Below are positions 36,868 through 44,098 of a stretch of DNA of 64,000 nucleotides, in pieces. Source of the DNA: DASVWZ01 sp036392935 (lineage in GTDB: Bacteria > Acidobacteriota > Terriglobia > Terriglobales > Acidobacteriaceae); assembly GCA_036392935.1 (NCBI GenBank), contig DASVWZ010000156.1:18623-82622 (forward strand), written 5' to 3'. Position 1 is the stretch's first letter, and every line of letters begins with the position of its first letter. The notes below the pieces were generated by a model. The model was not told the DNA's origin, made no database searches, and saw only the letters and a list, made by a program, of their open reading frames with translations. The position numbers were made by a program, and so were the translations under genes.

Positions 36868-37121
36868 CTCTTCGCCCAGATCGACGCGTTCAAACACTCC
36901 ACCGTCCCATCCACCACCTTGCCCAACCCTTCTTTGAACTTCGCTTCATCCACCACATCTTTCGCCAGCACCGCATCGCTCAGCGACAGCGCCGTCTGCA
37001 GAAACGACATCACCGCATCCTTCTTCTGCGCCCCCGTGTTTCTGTTAAACAACCCCTCAATGCCATTCACAATCGTCGGCACAAACCCCATGATCTGCAA
37101 CAACCTCGTCACAAACACCAT
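36846..37121 (-). CDS. Small helical protein, phage-associated block
   Basis: A 91-residue protein from ATG 37121, which has AAGGAGA about seven bases upstream. The sequence opens MVFVTRLLQIMGFVPTIVNG and continues IEGLFNRNTGAQKKDAVMSF and LQTALSLSDAVLAKDVVDEA; it reads as mainly helical with an amphipathic first helix. I do not recognise a named family. It lies at the end of the minus-strand block with a holin-like and a tail-hub-like gene, so a phage-derived small structural or lysis accessory protein is the best guess. Its last residues are encoded within a repeat module. Confidence 0.55.
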   Translation of the reverse strand: MVFVTRLLQIMGFVPTIVNGIEGLFNRNTGAQKKDAVMSFLQTALSLSDAVLAKDVVDEAKFKEGLGKVVDGTVECLNASIWAKSQAAVQK

Positions 37122-37129
37122 CTCATCTC

Positions 37130-37195
37130 TCCTTTTCTGATTTGACTTCTGCCTTCTCACTTCTAACTTCCGCCTTGCCACTTCCCATTCCTGCA
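37130..37195. repeat. TTCTNNC heptad array upstream of the 91-residue gene
   Basis: Units TTCTGCC TTCTCAC TTCTAAC TTCCGCC TTGCCAC TTCCCAT from about 37147, in phase 7. The array sits just upstream of the Shine-Dalgarno of the minus-strand gene. Confidence 0.7.
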
Positions 37196-37263
37196 CACCC
37201 AAACATCGCGCCCGTGATCTACGTCACAGCCAGGCGACGAGACGAACCCGCACCATAACTCCG

Positions 37264-37629
37264 GTGAACCAAAAGACCGACCTCGACCTCAGATCCCGAA
37301 CAAAGACATTCGCCCTGAGCACTCTCTGTCTCTGTCGTGATCTGCCCGCAAAAGACGAAGCCCGCACCATCGGTCGGCAACTGCTGCGCTCTTCCACTTC
37401 AGTTGGCGCCAACTACCGGGCGGCTTGCCGCGCTCGAACCAAGACCGAATTCATCGCCAAGCTCGGTATCGTCCTCGAGGAAGCTGACGAGTCTGCATTC
37501 TGGCTCGAACTTCTTTCCGAGGGCGGCATCGCGAACTCCGATAACGTAAAAGCTTTGCTCGGCGAGGCCAACCAACTGATCTCTATCTTCGTGACCTCCA
37601 TCCGAACAGCCAAGGGAATGCAAGAGTGA
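37264..37629 (+). CDS. Four-helix-bundle protein (S23 / 23S rRNA intervening-sequence type)
   Basis: A 121-residue protein starting at GTG 37264. Family pattern: LRSRTKTFALSTLCLCRDLP at the N terminus, then ARTIGRQLLRSSTSVGANYRAACRARTKTEFIAKLGI, and EEADESAFWLELLSEGG. This matches the widespread family related to the protein encoded in spirochaete 23S rRNA intervening sequences. Function is unknown; members fold as pentameric helical bundles. The gene is on the opposite strand within the phage-like block and is edged by heptad arrays on both sides, so it may be a later arrival. Confidence 0.9.
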   Translation: MNQKTDLDLRSRTKTFALSTLCLCRDLPAKDEARTIGRQLLRSSTSVGANYRAACRARTKTEFIAKLGIVLEEADESAFWLELLSEGGIANSDNVKALLGEANQLISIFVTSIRTAKGMQE

Positions 37630-37674
37630 CAAGTTAGAGAGCCCCGCCTTGTTCCTAACCTCTGCCCTCTGCCC

Positions 37675-37780
37675 TCTCACTTCTAACTTCTGCCTTCGTT
37701 CCTGACTTCTGCCTTCTCACTTCTAACTTCTGCCTTTGTTCCTGACTTCTGCCTTCTCACTTCTAACTTCTGCCTTCCCC
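37675..37780. repeat. 40-base tandem repeat built from heptads (about 2.6 copies)
   Basis: The unit starting TCTCACTTCTAACTTCTGCC begins at 37675, 37715 and 37755, so the period is 40. The first two copies differ by one base (CTTCG against CTTTG before TTCCTGAC). Inside each unit the TTCTNNC heptads are visible. It ends at the stop of the next minus-strand gene. Confidence 0.85.
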
Positions 37781-38082
37781 TACTTCCACCACCTGTCTTT
37801 CGTCGTAAACACCGCGCTGATCACGAATGCGATCGCCGCATTCAGCAGCCGGTCATACACGCTGCGCCGCACATCGTTTTTCTCGAGCACCATGATCCGG
37901 TCTTCCATAATCTTCACCAGCCCCGGCTGCTGTCCTCCCGCCAGCATGTCCATCTTGGCTTCGAGGCGCGCCAGTTTTTCCAGCACCTCGTGCTCAAATA
38001 CTTCGCTCTCCACCCGCACCACCAGCGGCTTTCCCGCCATCGACCCGGCCGCCAGATTTCTCAAAACATCGTCTTGGCTCAT
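37780..38082 (-). CDS. Holin/XhlA-like small membrane protein
   Basis: A 100-residue product from ATG 38082, whose start overlaps the stop of the tail-hub-like gene (ATGA), implying coupling. A central coiled coil (EVFEHEVLEKLARLEAKMDM; LVKIMEDRIMVLEKND) leads to one C-terminal membrane segment (LLNAAIAFVISAVF) and a short basic end. This layout resembles haemolysin XhlA-type or holin accessory proteins of phage lysis cassettes. The family match is by architecture only. Confidence 0.5.
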   Translation of the reverse strand: MSQDDVLRNLAAGSMAGKPLVVRVESEVFEHEVLEKLARLEAKMDMLAGGQQPGLVKIMEDRIMVLEKNDVRRSVYDRLLNAAIAFVISAVFTTKDRWWK

Positions 38083-40412
38083 AATGGATAGTCCACGTGT
38101 AACGCCGCCGAATACCGCGAATACTTCGCCGGCGTCGAATTGTCGTATTGCTGCAGATAGCAATCCTGTATCTGCGACAGCCGCGGAATCGTGAACGTCT
38201 GCGTCGTAAACCGCCCGATCAGGTTCTGATTATTTCCCGCGCCCCACCCCTCATCGCTCCATCTCACTTCAATTCCTCCTCCTGCCGGCGGCGCATTCCC
38301 GGCATCGATGCTCATGGTCGTCGATGTCGCCTCCGTGATCTGCGCCGCCGTCAAATCCGCAATGTACGAACTCCCAATCTCCGAGTTCGCAAACTGCGTC
38401 ACATCCACCGGCATCGAAACCTTAGCTGCCTCAAACTCGAAGCCCAGCGCCGGATTCGCCGCCTGCCCAAACGCAATCTGATACATGCTGTTTTCTCCCG
38501 CCAGGTCCTGCACCTCGATCTGCACCTCTTTCACAATCGCCGAAAACGAAGCGCCGCATCCCGCCACGCCCACATTCAACCCATCGCCCGGAAAAATATC
38601 CGCTGCTCCGCCCGGCAGGTAGTTGCTCCACGTTGTGTACTCTCCGCTCCACGCCGCATTCGCCGCATCGTCCAGAATCGCCAGTGCCGCGTTCTCGCAA
38701 TCCGCCGCCGTCCGCGCCAGCGGCAGTTTCACGTGCCGTACGGCTGCCCGCCCGCCATCGTCGATCCCGTACCGTTGCTCCGCGATGCTCGCCGGATTTG
38801 TGACCCATGCCACTGCCCGCCCCCGCCCGCGGTAATGCACTTCAATCTGCTCGTCGGCCGCCGGAACATACTCCGTATAAAACTCCAGCGTGTCGCTCGA
38901 CGTGATCGTGCACTGCGCGCCATCCTTCAAATCGCCCGCCAGCAGCGTGCTGAACGCCTGCCCCGGCAGCGCGCCACGCACGCACGCGTTCGGCACATCC
39001 AGAATCCGCGTGAATGCCACCGTGCACTCCAGGTTCGCCGCATTGATCAGGGCGTACGTGCAGAATCCCGGCGGCGCCGTCATCAGGTTGTCATACAGGA
39101 CCGTCGATGGAGCCACTTCTGTCGCCGGGTTCAGCGGATCGATGTCATGCACCTCCAGCACCACCTGGACCTGCGCCGGAATCGCCGCTCCGCCATACCC
39201 CGCGCCCGCCGGATGGTCCGCCGAATGGAACGTCTGCTCTTGCCGGAAAATCTCCTGCGAATACAGCCGCGTCGTCATCACGTAGTGATGTCCGCTCGCC
39301 GTCGTCATTACCACTCCCGTCGCTACCCCGTTGATCACCGCCTGAATATTCGACTGGCTCCCGTTCGGCGTAATCAGGAATCCCGCCAGACATCCCCCAA
39401 TCGACACCGCTCCCGGATACAATCCTCCAATCACCGCGCTCGACGCTGCGCTGAACTGCACATCCCCATGCTGAATCACCACTGCCCCGCCCAGTTGCAC
39501 CTGCTCCACCAGCTGCACCGTAGTGGCTCCATCCACTCCCGTTCCGCCCGCAATATGCAGCTTCGCCGCCTGGATCGACACTGCGCTCGCCGGGTCCGTT
39601 ACCGTCCAAAGCGCCGGGCTGAGCGCCGTCTCCGTGTACTCTTCATCCAGAATGATTTCGCTGGTCTTCTGAAACGGCGTCTGCGAGAGATAAAACTTGT
39701 ACGTCAACCCATCGCCAACGAAATAATCCTTCACATACGGCTGCGGCTCCATGTCTCCGATCACCGTCACGTTGTTGGCTACATCGTTCGCGACCGCCAG
39801 CTTCAACCCTTGCGGCACGAAGGTCGGGTCCGCATCACCCAGCGCGTATGCGCTCGCGCCCAGTGGAGCAAAACTCAACGAGCCGTTCTGCAGCCGGTAG
39901 CATGCCCGCGCCTGCGCCGCCAGTTCTGCCGCGTGTTGCGACCACGTCTTCTGCGGATCGGCTGCATACCCCGCCACATAATCCAGGCTTTGCACCGCGC
40001 TCACGTCAATCGACGCGCCCATCAAATCCTGCGTCAGTTGCCGCAACGCCGCGCCCGCTGTCCGCTCCACAAACGGCACCACCACCGGTACCTGTTTCAG
40101 GTCGAGCAGCGCTTCATCGCCCTCCGCCACCACGTCATACCGGTACAGCGGTCCCTGCTCGCCGCGTCCCAAATATTCGAACGCCGGCGCCTGCGTCAGA
40201 TATCCCGTAAACACCAGTTGCCCGCCCGCCAGCGTCAGCACGACGCGCGCCCCCGCCACCGGAACCACGAATCCCGCCCCGCCCACCAAACTTGCCGACA
40301 TCTCCGCCGGCTGATTCAGCTTCCTGACCACCTTCGGCAGTCGTTCCGCAGCGATTGCCGACGTATAATCCCGCAGCCCCGCCCCATTCAAATTGTCTAT
40401 TTGCAATGTCAT
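38079..40412 (-). CDS. Phage tail / baseplate hub-like protein
   Basis: A 777-residue acidic, beta-rich protein with no signal peptide or membrane segment. The N-terminal third (residues ~1-230) looks like a tail hub: VVPVAGARVVLTLAGGQLVF followed by GYLTQAPAFEYLGRGEQGPL and an ARQLTQDLMG-like stretch. A central insert (~255-420) carries a jelly-roll-like segment (ALWTVTDPASAVSIQAAKLH...), such as a carbohydrate-binding domain. The C-terminal third includes PGDGLNVGVAGCGASFSAIV and ends in YSRYSAALHVDYPL. Context supports a phage origin: holin-like gene directly downstream, a small lipoprotein gene upstream. No capsid, terminase or integrase is in the window. Alternative: a tailocin or stand-alone surface protein. 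Confidence 0.5.
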   Translation of the reverse strand: MTLQIDNLNGAGLRDYTSAIAAERLPKVVRKLNQPAEMSASLVGGAGFVVPVAGARVVLTLAGGQLVFTGYLTQAPAFEYLGRGEQGPLYRYDVVAEGDEALLDLKQVPVVVPFVERTAGAALRQLTQDLMGASIDVSAVQSLDYVAGYAADPQKTWSQHAAELAAQARACYRLQNGSLSFAPLGASAYALGDADPTFVPQGLKLAVANDVANNVTVIGDMEPQPYVKDYFVGDGLTYKFYLSQTPFQKTSEIILDEEYTETALSPALWTVTDPASAVSIQAAKLHIAGGTGVDGATTVQLVEQVQLGGAVVIQHGDVQFSAASSAVIGGLYPGAVSIGGCLAGFLITPNGSQSNIQAVINGVATGVVMTTASGHHYVMTTRLYSQEIFRQEQTFHSADHPAGAGYGGAAIPAQVQVVLEVHDIDPLNPATEVAPSTVLYDNLMTAPPGFCTYALINAANLECTVAFTRILDVPNACVRGALPGQAFSTLLAGDLKDGAQCTITSSDTLEFYTEYVPAADEQIEVHYRGRGRAVAWVTNPASIAEQRYGIDDGGRAAVRHVKLPLARTAADCENAALAILDDAANAAWSGEYTTWSNYLPGGAADIFPGDGLNVGVAGCGASFSAIVKEVQIEVQDLAGENSMYQIAFGQAANPALGFEFEAAKVSMPVDVTQFANSEIGSSYIADLTAAQITEATSTTMSIDAGNAPPAGGGIEVRWSDEGWGAGNNQNLIGRFTTQTFTIPRLSQIQDCYLQQYDNSTPAKYSRYSAALHVDYPL

Positions 40413-40452
40413 ATATGTGTCTCTGTCTAGTTCGCCAAACCGGAAACTGTTC

Positions 40453-40612
40453 GGGAGGGCACGGCTTCAGCCGTGCCGCCCAATGCACCCTAACCCATGT
40501 CATTCCGAACGGCTCTAGCCGTGAGGAATCTGCTGTTTGCTTTCAGTTCTGCATTCCGACTTCCTGGCCACTTCTGCCTTCTACCTTCTGACTTCTGCAT
40601 TCATTTCACCCC
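40453..40612. repeat. Spacer module: palindrome, AGGAATCT motif, heptads (copy 1)
   Basis: GGCACGGCT-TC-AGCCGTGCC (40458-40477), then CATTCCGAACGGCTCTAGCC GTGAGGAATCTGCTGTT, then TTCTGCATTCCGACTTC and TTCTGCC/TTCTGAC heptads to 40612. Copy 2 is at 41923-42112. This fills the 188-base gap and covers the last codons of the lipoprotein gene. Confidence 0.7.
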
Positions 40613-41194
40613 GCACACCCCCACAGCCCCGTCCAGCCCAGCATCCCCGCTCGCCCCGCAGATCTGCTCGTTCCACTGCTTCTTCAATTCCGCCGCTCGG
40701 GGCAGCGCAGTCTTCTGCGCGCTCACCTGCGCAGCAGCCGCTCCGGAACTCTGCGGAATCAGCTGCGCAAAGCTGTCTACTGTGGTCACAATCAGATTGA
40801 CTGCTGCCGCAATCCTCGCCGACAAAGCCGCATTCTCAATGTGTGCCGCCTGTAGCAGCGCCGGCAGATTCTGATTGATGTCCGCAATCGCCGCCTGTAT
40901 CTGTTCCAGCAGCGTCGCGCTCGGCGCAGCTTTGTACTGGTTGTAAAGTGACGCCAGCAGATTCAGATCCGCGCTCGCCTGCGCCGAAATCTTCTGAATC
41001 GCCGCCGCATCCGCCGCGCTGATCTGCTGCCCTGACTCGAGCGTGCTTACCACCGTCCCAATGTTCAGCGCCATCTGTGTCAGCACCGGCAAATCCGCCA
41101 GCGCCACGCTGATCCACTCCGCGCTGCAGCCCGTCGCGGCCAGCGCCACCGCCAAAACCACCACCAACCCCACCTTCGCTCCATTCACTTTCAT
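40601..41194 (-). CDS. Small lipoprotein, phage-like block
   Basis: A 197-residue protein with a lipoprotein signal: basic start MKVNGAKVG, apolar core LVVVLAVALAATG and a Cys at the lipobox (AATGCS). The mature part is helical and Ala/Gln-rich (ADLPVLTQMALNIGTVVSTL...SAQASADLNLLASLYNQYKA). Residue composition suggests coiled-coil helices, with two Cys near the C terminus (EQICGASGD; GVCGVK). I recognise no family. It is the first gene of the block that continues with the tail-hub-like gene, so it may be a phage-derived membrane component (for example an Rz1- or lysis-like part), which is speculative. Confidence 0.5.
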   Translation of the reverse strand: MKVNGAKVGLVVVLAVALAATGCSAEWISVALADLPVLTQMALNIGTVVSTLESGQQISAADAAAIQKISAQASADLNLLASLYNQYKAAPSATLLEQIQAAIADINQNLPALLQAAHIENAALSARIAAAVNLIVTTVDSFAQLIPQSSGAAAAQVSAQKTALPRAAELKKQWNEQICGASGDAGLDGAVGVCGVK

Positions 41195-41230
41195 TTTTTC
41201 TCCTTTTCATTTTTCTGTTAGCTTGAAAAC

Positions 41231-41305
41231 TAGCCGTGAGCCAAAAGCCGAGAGCTAATAGCCATAAGCCTTAGCTGACGACTGATGACTGACGACTGAC
41301 GACTA
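41231..41305. repeat. AGCC and CTGACG heptads abutting the FmdE-like start
   Basis: AGCCGTG AGCCAAA AGCCGAG AGCTAAT AGCCATA AGCCTT (41232-41272), then AGCTGACG and ACTGATG ACTGACG ACTGACG ACTAGCA up to 41308. Two families meet in one array; the ATG follows at 41310 without a Shine-Dalgarno. Confidence 0.85.
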
Positions 41306-41309
41306 GCAA

Positions 41310-41891
41310 ATGAAATCCCTCGACGACTACCTCCACGACGCCGAACTCGCACACGGACACCTCTGCGCCGGCCAGGTCCTCGGAGTCCGCCTCGCCATGC
41401 TTGGCCTGAATCAGTTGGGAATCGAGGACCCGCGCGGCAAAGACCGCAAGCGCCTCGTCACCTTCGTCGAAATCGACCGCTGCGCCACCGACGCCGTCGC
41501 CGTCGTCACCGGATGCCGCCTCGGCAAACGCGCCCTCAAATTCCGCGACTGGGGCAAAATGGCCGCCACCTTCGTCGACGTCTCCACCGGCAAAGCCATT
41601 CGCATCGCCGCCAAAGAATCCTCCAAGCAACGCGCCCGCGAACTCCACCCCGAAATCGAAAATAAAAATCAGCAGCAGATGCTCGCCTACCGCGAAATGG
41701 CAGACGACGACCTCTTCACCCTGCAATGGGTAAAGGTCGACCTCCCGCCGGAAGAATTTCCCGGCTACAAAGGCGAACGCATTGTCTGTGATTTATGCGG
41801 CGAAGGCATCAACTTTCGCCGCGAAGTCCGCCGCGGCGCCCAGACTCTCTGCCGCTCCTGCTCCGGCGAACAATACTACCAACCCCTCTGA
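41310..41891 (+). CDS. FmdE-family metal-binding protein with C-terminal zinc finger
   Basis: A 193-residue FmdE-type protein. The N-terminal domain has HGHLCAGQVLGVRLA (residues ~15-29), DRCATDAVAVVTGCRLG and TFVDVSTGKAIRI, typical of the formylmethanofuran dehydrogenase subunit E family. The C terminus has a four-cysteine zinc site, CDLCGEGI and CRSCSG. In methanogens FmdE accompanies a molybdenum/tungsten enzyme; bacterial relatives are linked to molybdenum cofactor or formate-type enzymes but the role is unclear. No molybdoenzyme genes lie here, so it is an orphan in this window. Its start abuts a heptad array with no clear ribosome-binding site. Confidence 0.85.
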   Translation: MKSLDDYLHDAELAHGHLCAGQVLGVRLAMLGLNQLGIEDPRGKDRKRLVTFVEIDRCATDAVAVVTGCRLGKRALKFRDWGKMAATFVDVSTGKAIRIAAKESSKQRARELHPEIENKNQQQMLAYREMADDDLFTLQWVKVDLPPEEFPGYKGERIVCDLCGEGINFRREVRRGAQTLCRSCSGEQYYQPL

Positions 41892-41922
41892 TCGCCGCTG
41901 TCGCGCACCTACAAACAAAAAA

Positions 41923-42112
41923 GCACGGCCTCAGCCGTGCCGCCATCACACCCTATCCATTGTCATTCCGAACGCTTTAGCCGTTAGGAATCTGCTGTTC
42001 TTGCCTGAATGGGAGGGCGTTTTTCTGTTTTTGATTCACTTCTGCATTCAAACTTCTGCCTTTTGACTTTCGGTTCTACTAATGACTAATGACTAACGAC
42101 TAATGACTGGTG
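41923..42112. repeat. Spacer module copy 2, running into gatA
   Basis: GCACGGC-CTCA-GCCGTGC (41923-41940), CATTCCGAACGCTTTAGCC GTTAGGAATCTGCTGTT, TTCTGCATTC..TTCTGCC heptads, then ACTAATG ACTAATG ACTAACG ACTAATG ACT (42078-42108). The gatA stop (42100-42102) and last two codons are made of the final heptads. Confidence 0.75.
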
Positions 42113-43536
42113 TTCTGCTCCACCGCCCCCGCCACCCTCAGCACTGTCGCCTCATCGAAATGCTTGCCCAGAATTTGCAGCCCGATCGGCAGCTTGTCTT
42201 TCGTCTCGCCGCACGGCACCGAAATCCCCGGAATCCCCGCCAAATCCGCCGTCACCGTGTAAATATCCGCCAGATACATCGCCAGCGGATCGTCAACTTT
42301 TTCGCCCAGCTTGAACGCCGCCGTCGGCGAAGTGGGTGTCACAATCACATCCACTTGCTTGAACGCCTCGGCGAAATCCCGCGCCAGAAGCGCCCTTACT
42401 TTTTGCGCTTTCAGATAATACGCGTCGTAATAACCCGCGCTCAAAACATACGTTCCCAGCATGATCCGCCGCTTCACTTCCGCCCCAAATCCCTCGTCGC
42501 GCGTCCGCCGGTACATCTCACTCAGCGTCTTCGCATTCTTCGCTCGATACCCATACCGCACGCCGTCATATCGCGCCAGGTTCGACGAAGCCTCCGCCGT
42601 CGCAATGATGTAATACACCGGGATCGCATATTTCGTATGCGGCAACGACACCGGCACAATCTCGCATCCCTGCTGCGCCAGTTTCTGTATTGCAGCCTCT
42701 ACGGCACCCTTGACCTCCGCATCCAGACCTTCGGCGAAATACTCTTTCGCCACGCCAATCTTCAATCCACGAACCGGCTTTTCCATCTCCGCTACATAAT
42801 CCGGCACCGGCACATCCGCCGAAGTCGCATCCATCGGATCGCGCCCCGCAATCACGCCCAGTACGATCGCCGCATCTTTCACCGTCTTCGTCAACGGCCC
42901 AATGTGATCGAGCGACGACGCAAACGCAATCAGCCCATACCGCGAAACTCGCCCATACGTCGGCATCAACCCAACCACGCCGCAAAATGACGCCGGCTGC
43001 CGGATCGATCCTCCCGTATCCGATCCCAACGCTGCCACCGCCATATCCGCCGCTACCGCTGCCGCCGACCCGCCCGACGAACCTCCCGGCACTCGGCTCA
43101 AATCCCGCGGATTGTGCACTGGCTTCCACGCCGAATTTTCATTTGACGACCCCATGGCAAACTCATCGCAATTCGCTTTTCCCAGCATGATCGCACCCGC
43201 CGCTTCCATCTTGGCGACGGCCGTGCAGTCGTACGGCGGAATAAAATTTCCCAGAATCTTCGACCCCGCCGTTGTGCGCACGTCTTTTGTGACCATCACA
43301 TCCTTGATCGCAACCGGCACTCCAGCGAGCGGCAGCAACGCCTCGCCGCGCGCCGCCAACCCATCGATCTCATTCGCTTTTTCGACCGCGCGCTCTCTGC
43401 ACAACGTCAGGTACGCCCCAATCGCCGGATCTTCCCTTTCGATCCGCGCGTAGTACTGCTCCACCAGGGCAAACGCAGTTGTCCTGCGCTCCCGAATCGC
43501 GCCGCGGACGGTATCAATCGTCAAAGAATTCGCCAT
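42100..43536 (-). CDS. gatA: GatA, Glu-tRNA(Gln) amidotransferase subunit A
   Basis: A 478-residue amidase-signature enzyme that supplies ammonia from glutamine for transamidation of mischarged Glu-tRNA(Gln) (and Asp-tRNA(Asn)). Catalytic triad: Lys in PVAIKDVMVTKD, the Ser pair in PGGSSGGSAAAVAADMAVAALGSDTGGSIRQPASFCG (signature region, ~150-185). Length and the QILGKHFDEATVLRVAGAVE end are as expected. gatC lies directly upstream on the strand; gatB is not in the window. The last residues TSH and the stop codon come from the heptad array at the 3' end. Confidence 0.95.
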   Translation of the reverse strand: MANSLTIDTVRGAIRERRTTAFALVEQYYARIEREDPAIGAYLTLCRERAVEKANEIDGLAARGEALLPLAGVPVAIKDVMVTKDVRTTAGSKILGNFIPPYDCTAVAKMEAAGAIMLGKANCDEFAMGSSNENSAWKPVHNPRDLSRVPGGSSGGSAAAVAADMAVAALGSDTGGSIRQPASFCGVVGLMPTYGRVSRYGLIAFASSLDHIGPLTKTVKDAAIVLGVIAGRDPMDATSADVPVPDYVAEMEKPVRGLKIGVAKEYFAEGLDAEVKGAVEAAIQKLAQQGCEIVPVSLPHTKYAIPVYYIIATAEASSNLARYDGVRYGYRAKNAKTLSEMYRRTRDEGFGAEVKRRIMLGTYVLSAGYYDAYYLKAQKVRALLARDFAEAFKQVDVIVTPTSPTAAFKLGEKVDDPLAMYLADIYTVTADLAGIPGISVPCGETKDKLPIGLQILGKHFDEATVLRVAGAVEQNTSH

Positions 43537-43551
43537 CGTTTCAGATTCAAA

Positions 43552-43617
43552 AGACAGAAGTCAGAATGCAGAAGTAAAATCGCGCTCCCTTCTGCACTCT
43601 GACTTCTAACTTCTGCC
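43552..43617. repeat. Perfectly paired heptad inverted repeat between gatC and gatA
   Basis: Left arm 43556-43574 (AGAAGTCAGAATGCAGAAG) and right arm 43589-43607 are reverse complements at 18 of 19 positions, with a 14-base loop. The right arm belongs to the TTCTGCAC TCTGACTTCTAACTTCTGCC heptad run. A very stable hairpin sits in this operon gap. Confidence 0.9.
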
Positions 43618-43923
43618 TTATCTTTCAATCACCTTCGGGACTTTGAAGTACGTCCCGTCGCTCACAGGCGCATTCGCCATCGCCACATCGTGCGGCAGCG
43701 ATTTTCTCAGTCCCTCAAGCACATCCTCCCGCGGGGTCGAGCTTTTTTTCCCGCTTGTCACCTGCGCCATGGGCCCAACCGACGCCGTATCAACCTCATT
43801 CAGCCGGCCCATGTAGTCCAAAATCGAGTTCAGGTCGCGCTGCATCCGCACGCGTTCCTCCCCTGTGAGTTCAAGATTGGCAAGCCCGGTGATATAGGAA
43901 ACGTCTTTTTCGCTGACCTTCAT
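43618..43923 (-). CDS. gatC: GatC, Glu-tRNA(Gln) amidotransferase subunit C
   Basis: A 101-residue subunit that stabilises GatA in the GatCAB complex. Start chosen at 43923 because the family begins MKVSEKDVSYITGLANLELT here, while the longer frame upstream has no such match. The pattern LANLELTGEERVRMQRDLNSILDYMGRLNEVDT and the C-terminal PVSDGTYFKVPKVIE are typical. It lies between cca and gatA on the minus strand. A spacer hairpin separates it from gatA. Confidence 0.95.
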   Translation of the reverse strand: MKVSEKDVSYITGLANLELTGEERVRMQRDLNSILDYMGRLNEVDTASVGPMAQVTSGKKSSTPREDVLEGLRKSLPHDVAMANAPVSDGTYFKVPKVIER

Positions 43924-44098
43924 GCTATGAACTGCGGACCCGAAGAAGCTAGAAAATCTTTTTTTTCTACCCTCTAATTTCAGAATATCAGTTTTGACAG
44001 GGTAAACCTGACACGATTGGGAACAATATTTTTCCCATGGAATCAGTGTTTTGCGCGAATGTTGGCAGATTTGGGGGCTTGACAAGAATTTCTGTAAT

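Noticed and set aside
37264..37629. Avd-type accessory protein of a diversity-generating retroelement
   Set aside because: The four-helix-bundle family includes Avd, but there is no reverse transcriptase and no template/variable repeat pair in the window, so the general S23-type call stands.
37675..37780. CRISPR array
   Set aside because: The repeats are directly adjacent with no unique spacers, the unit is built of heptads, and no cas gene is present.
38148..40430. A 760-codon plus-strand open frame over the tail-hub-like gene
   Set aside because: It is the mirror of the real minus-strand gene: arginine-rich, no domains, no ribosome-binding site. High G+C on the opposite strand keeps such frames open.
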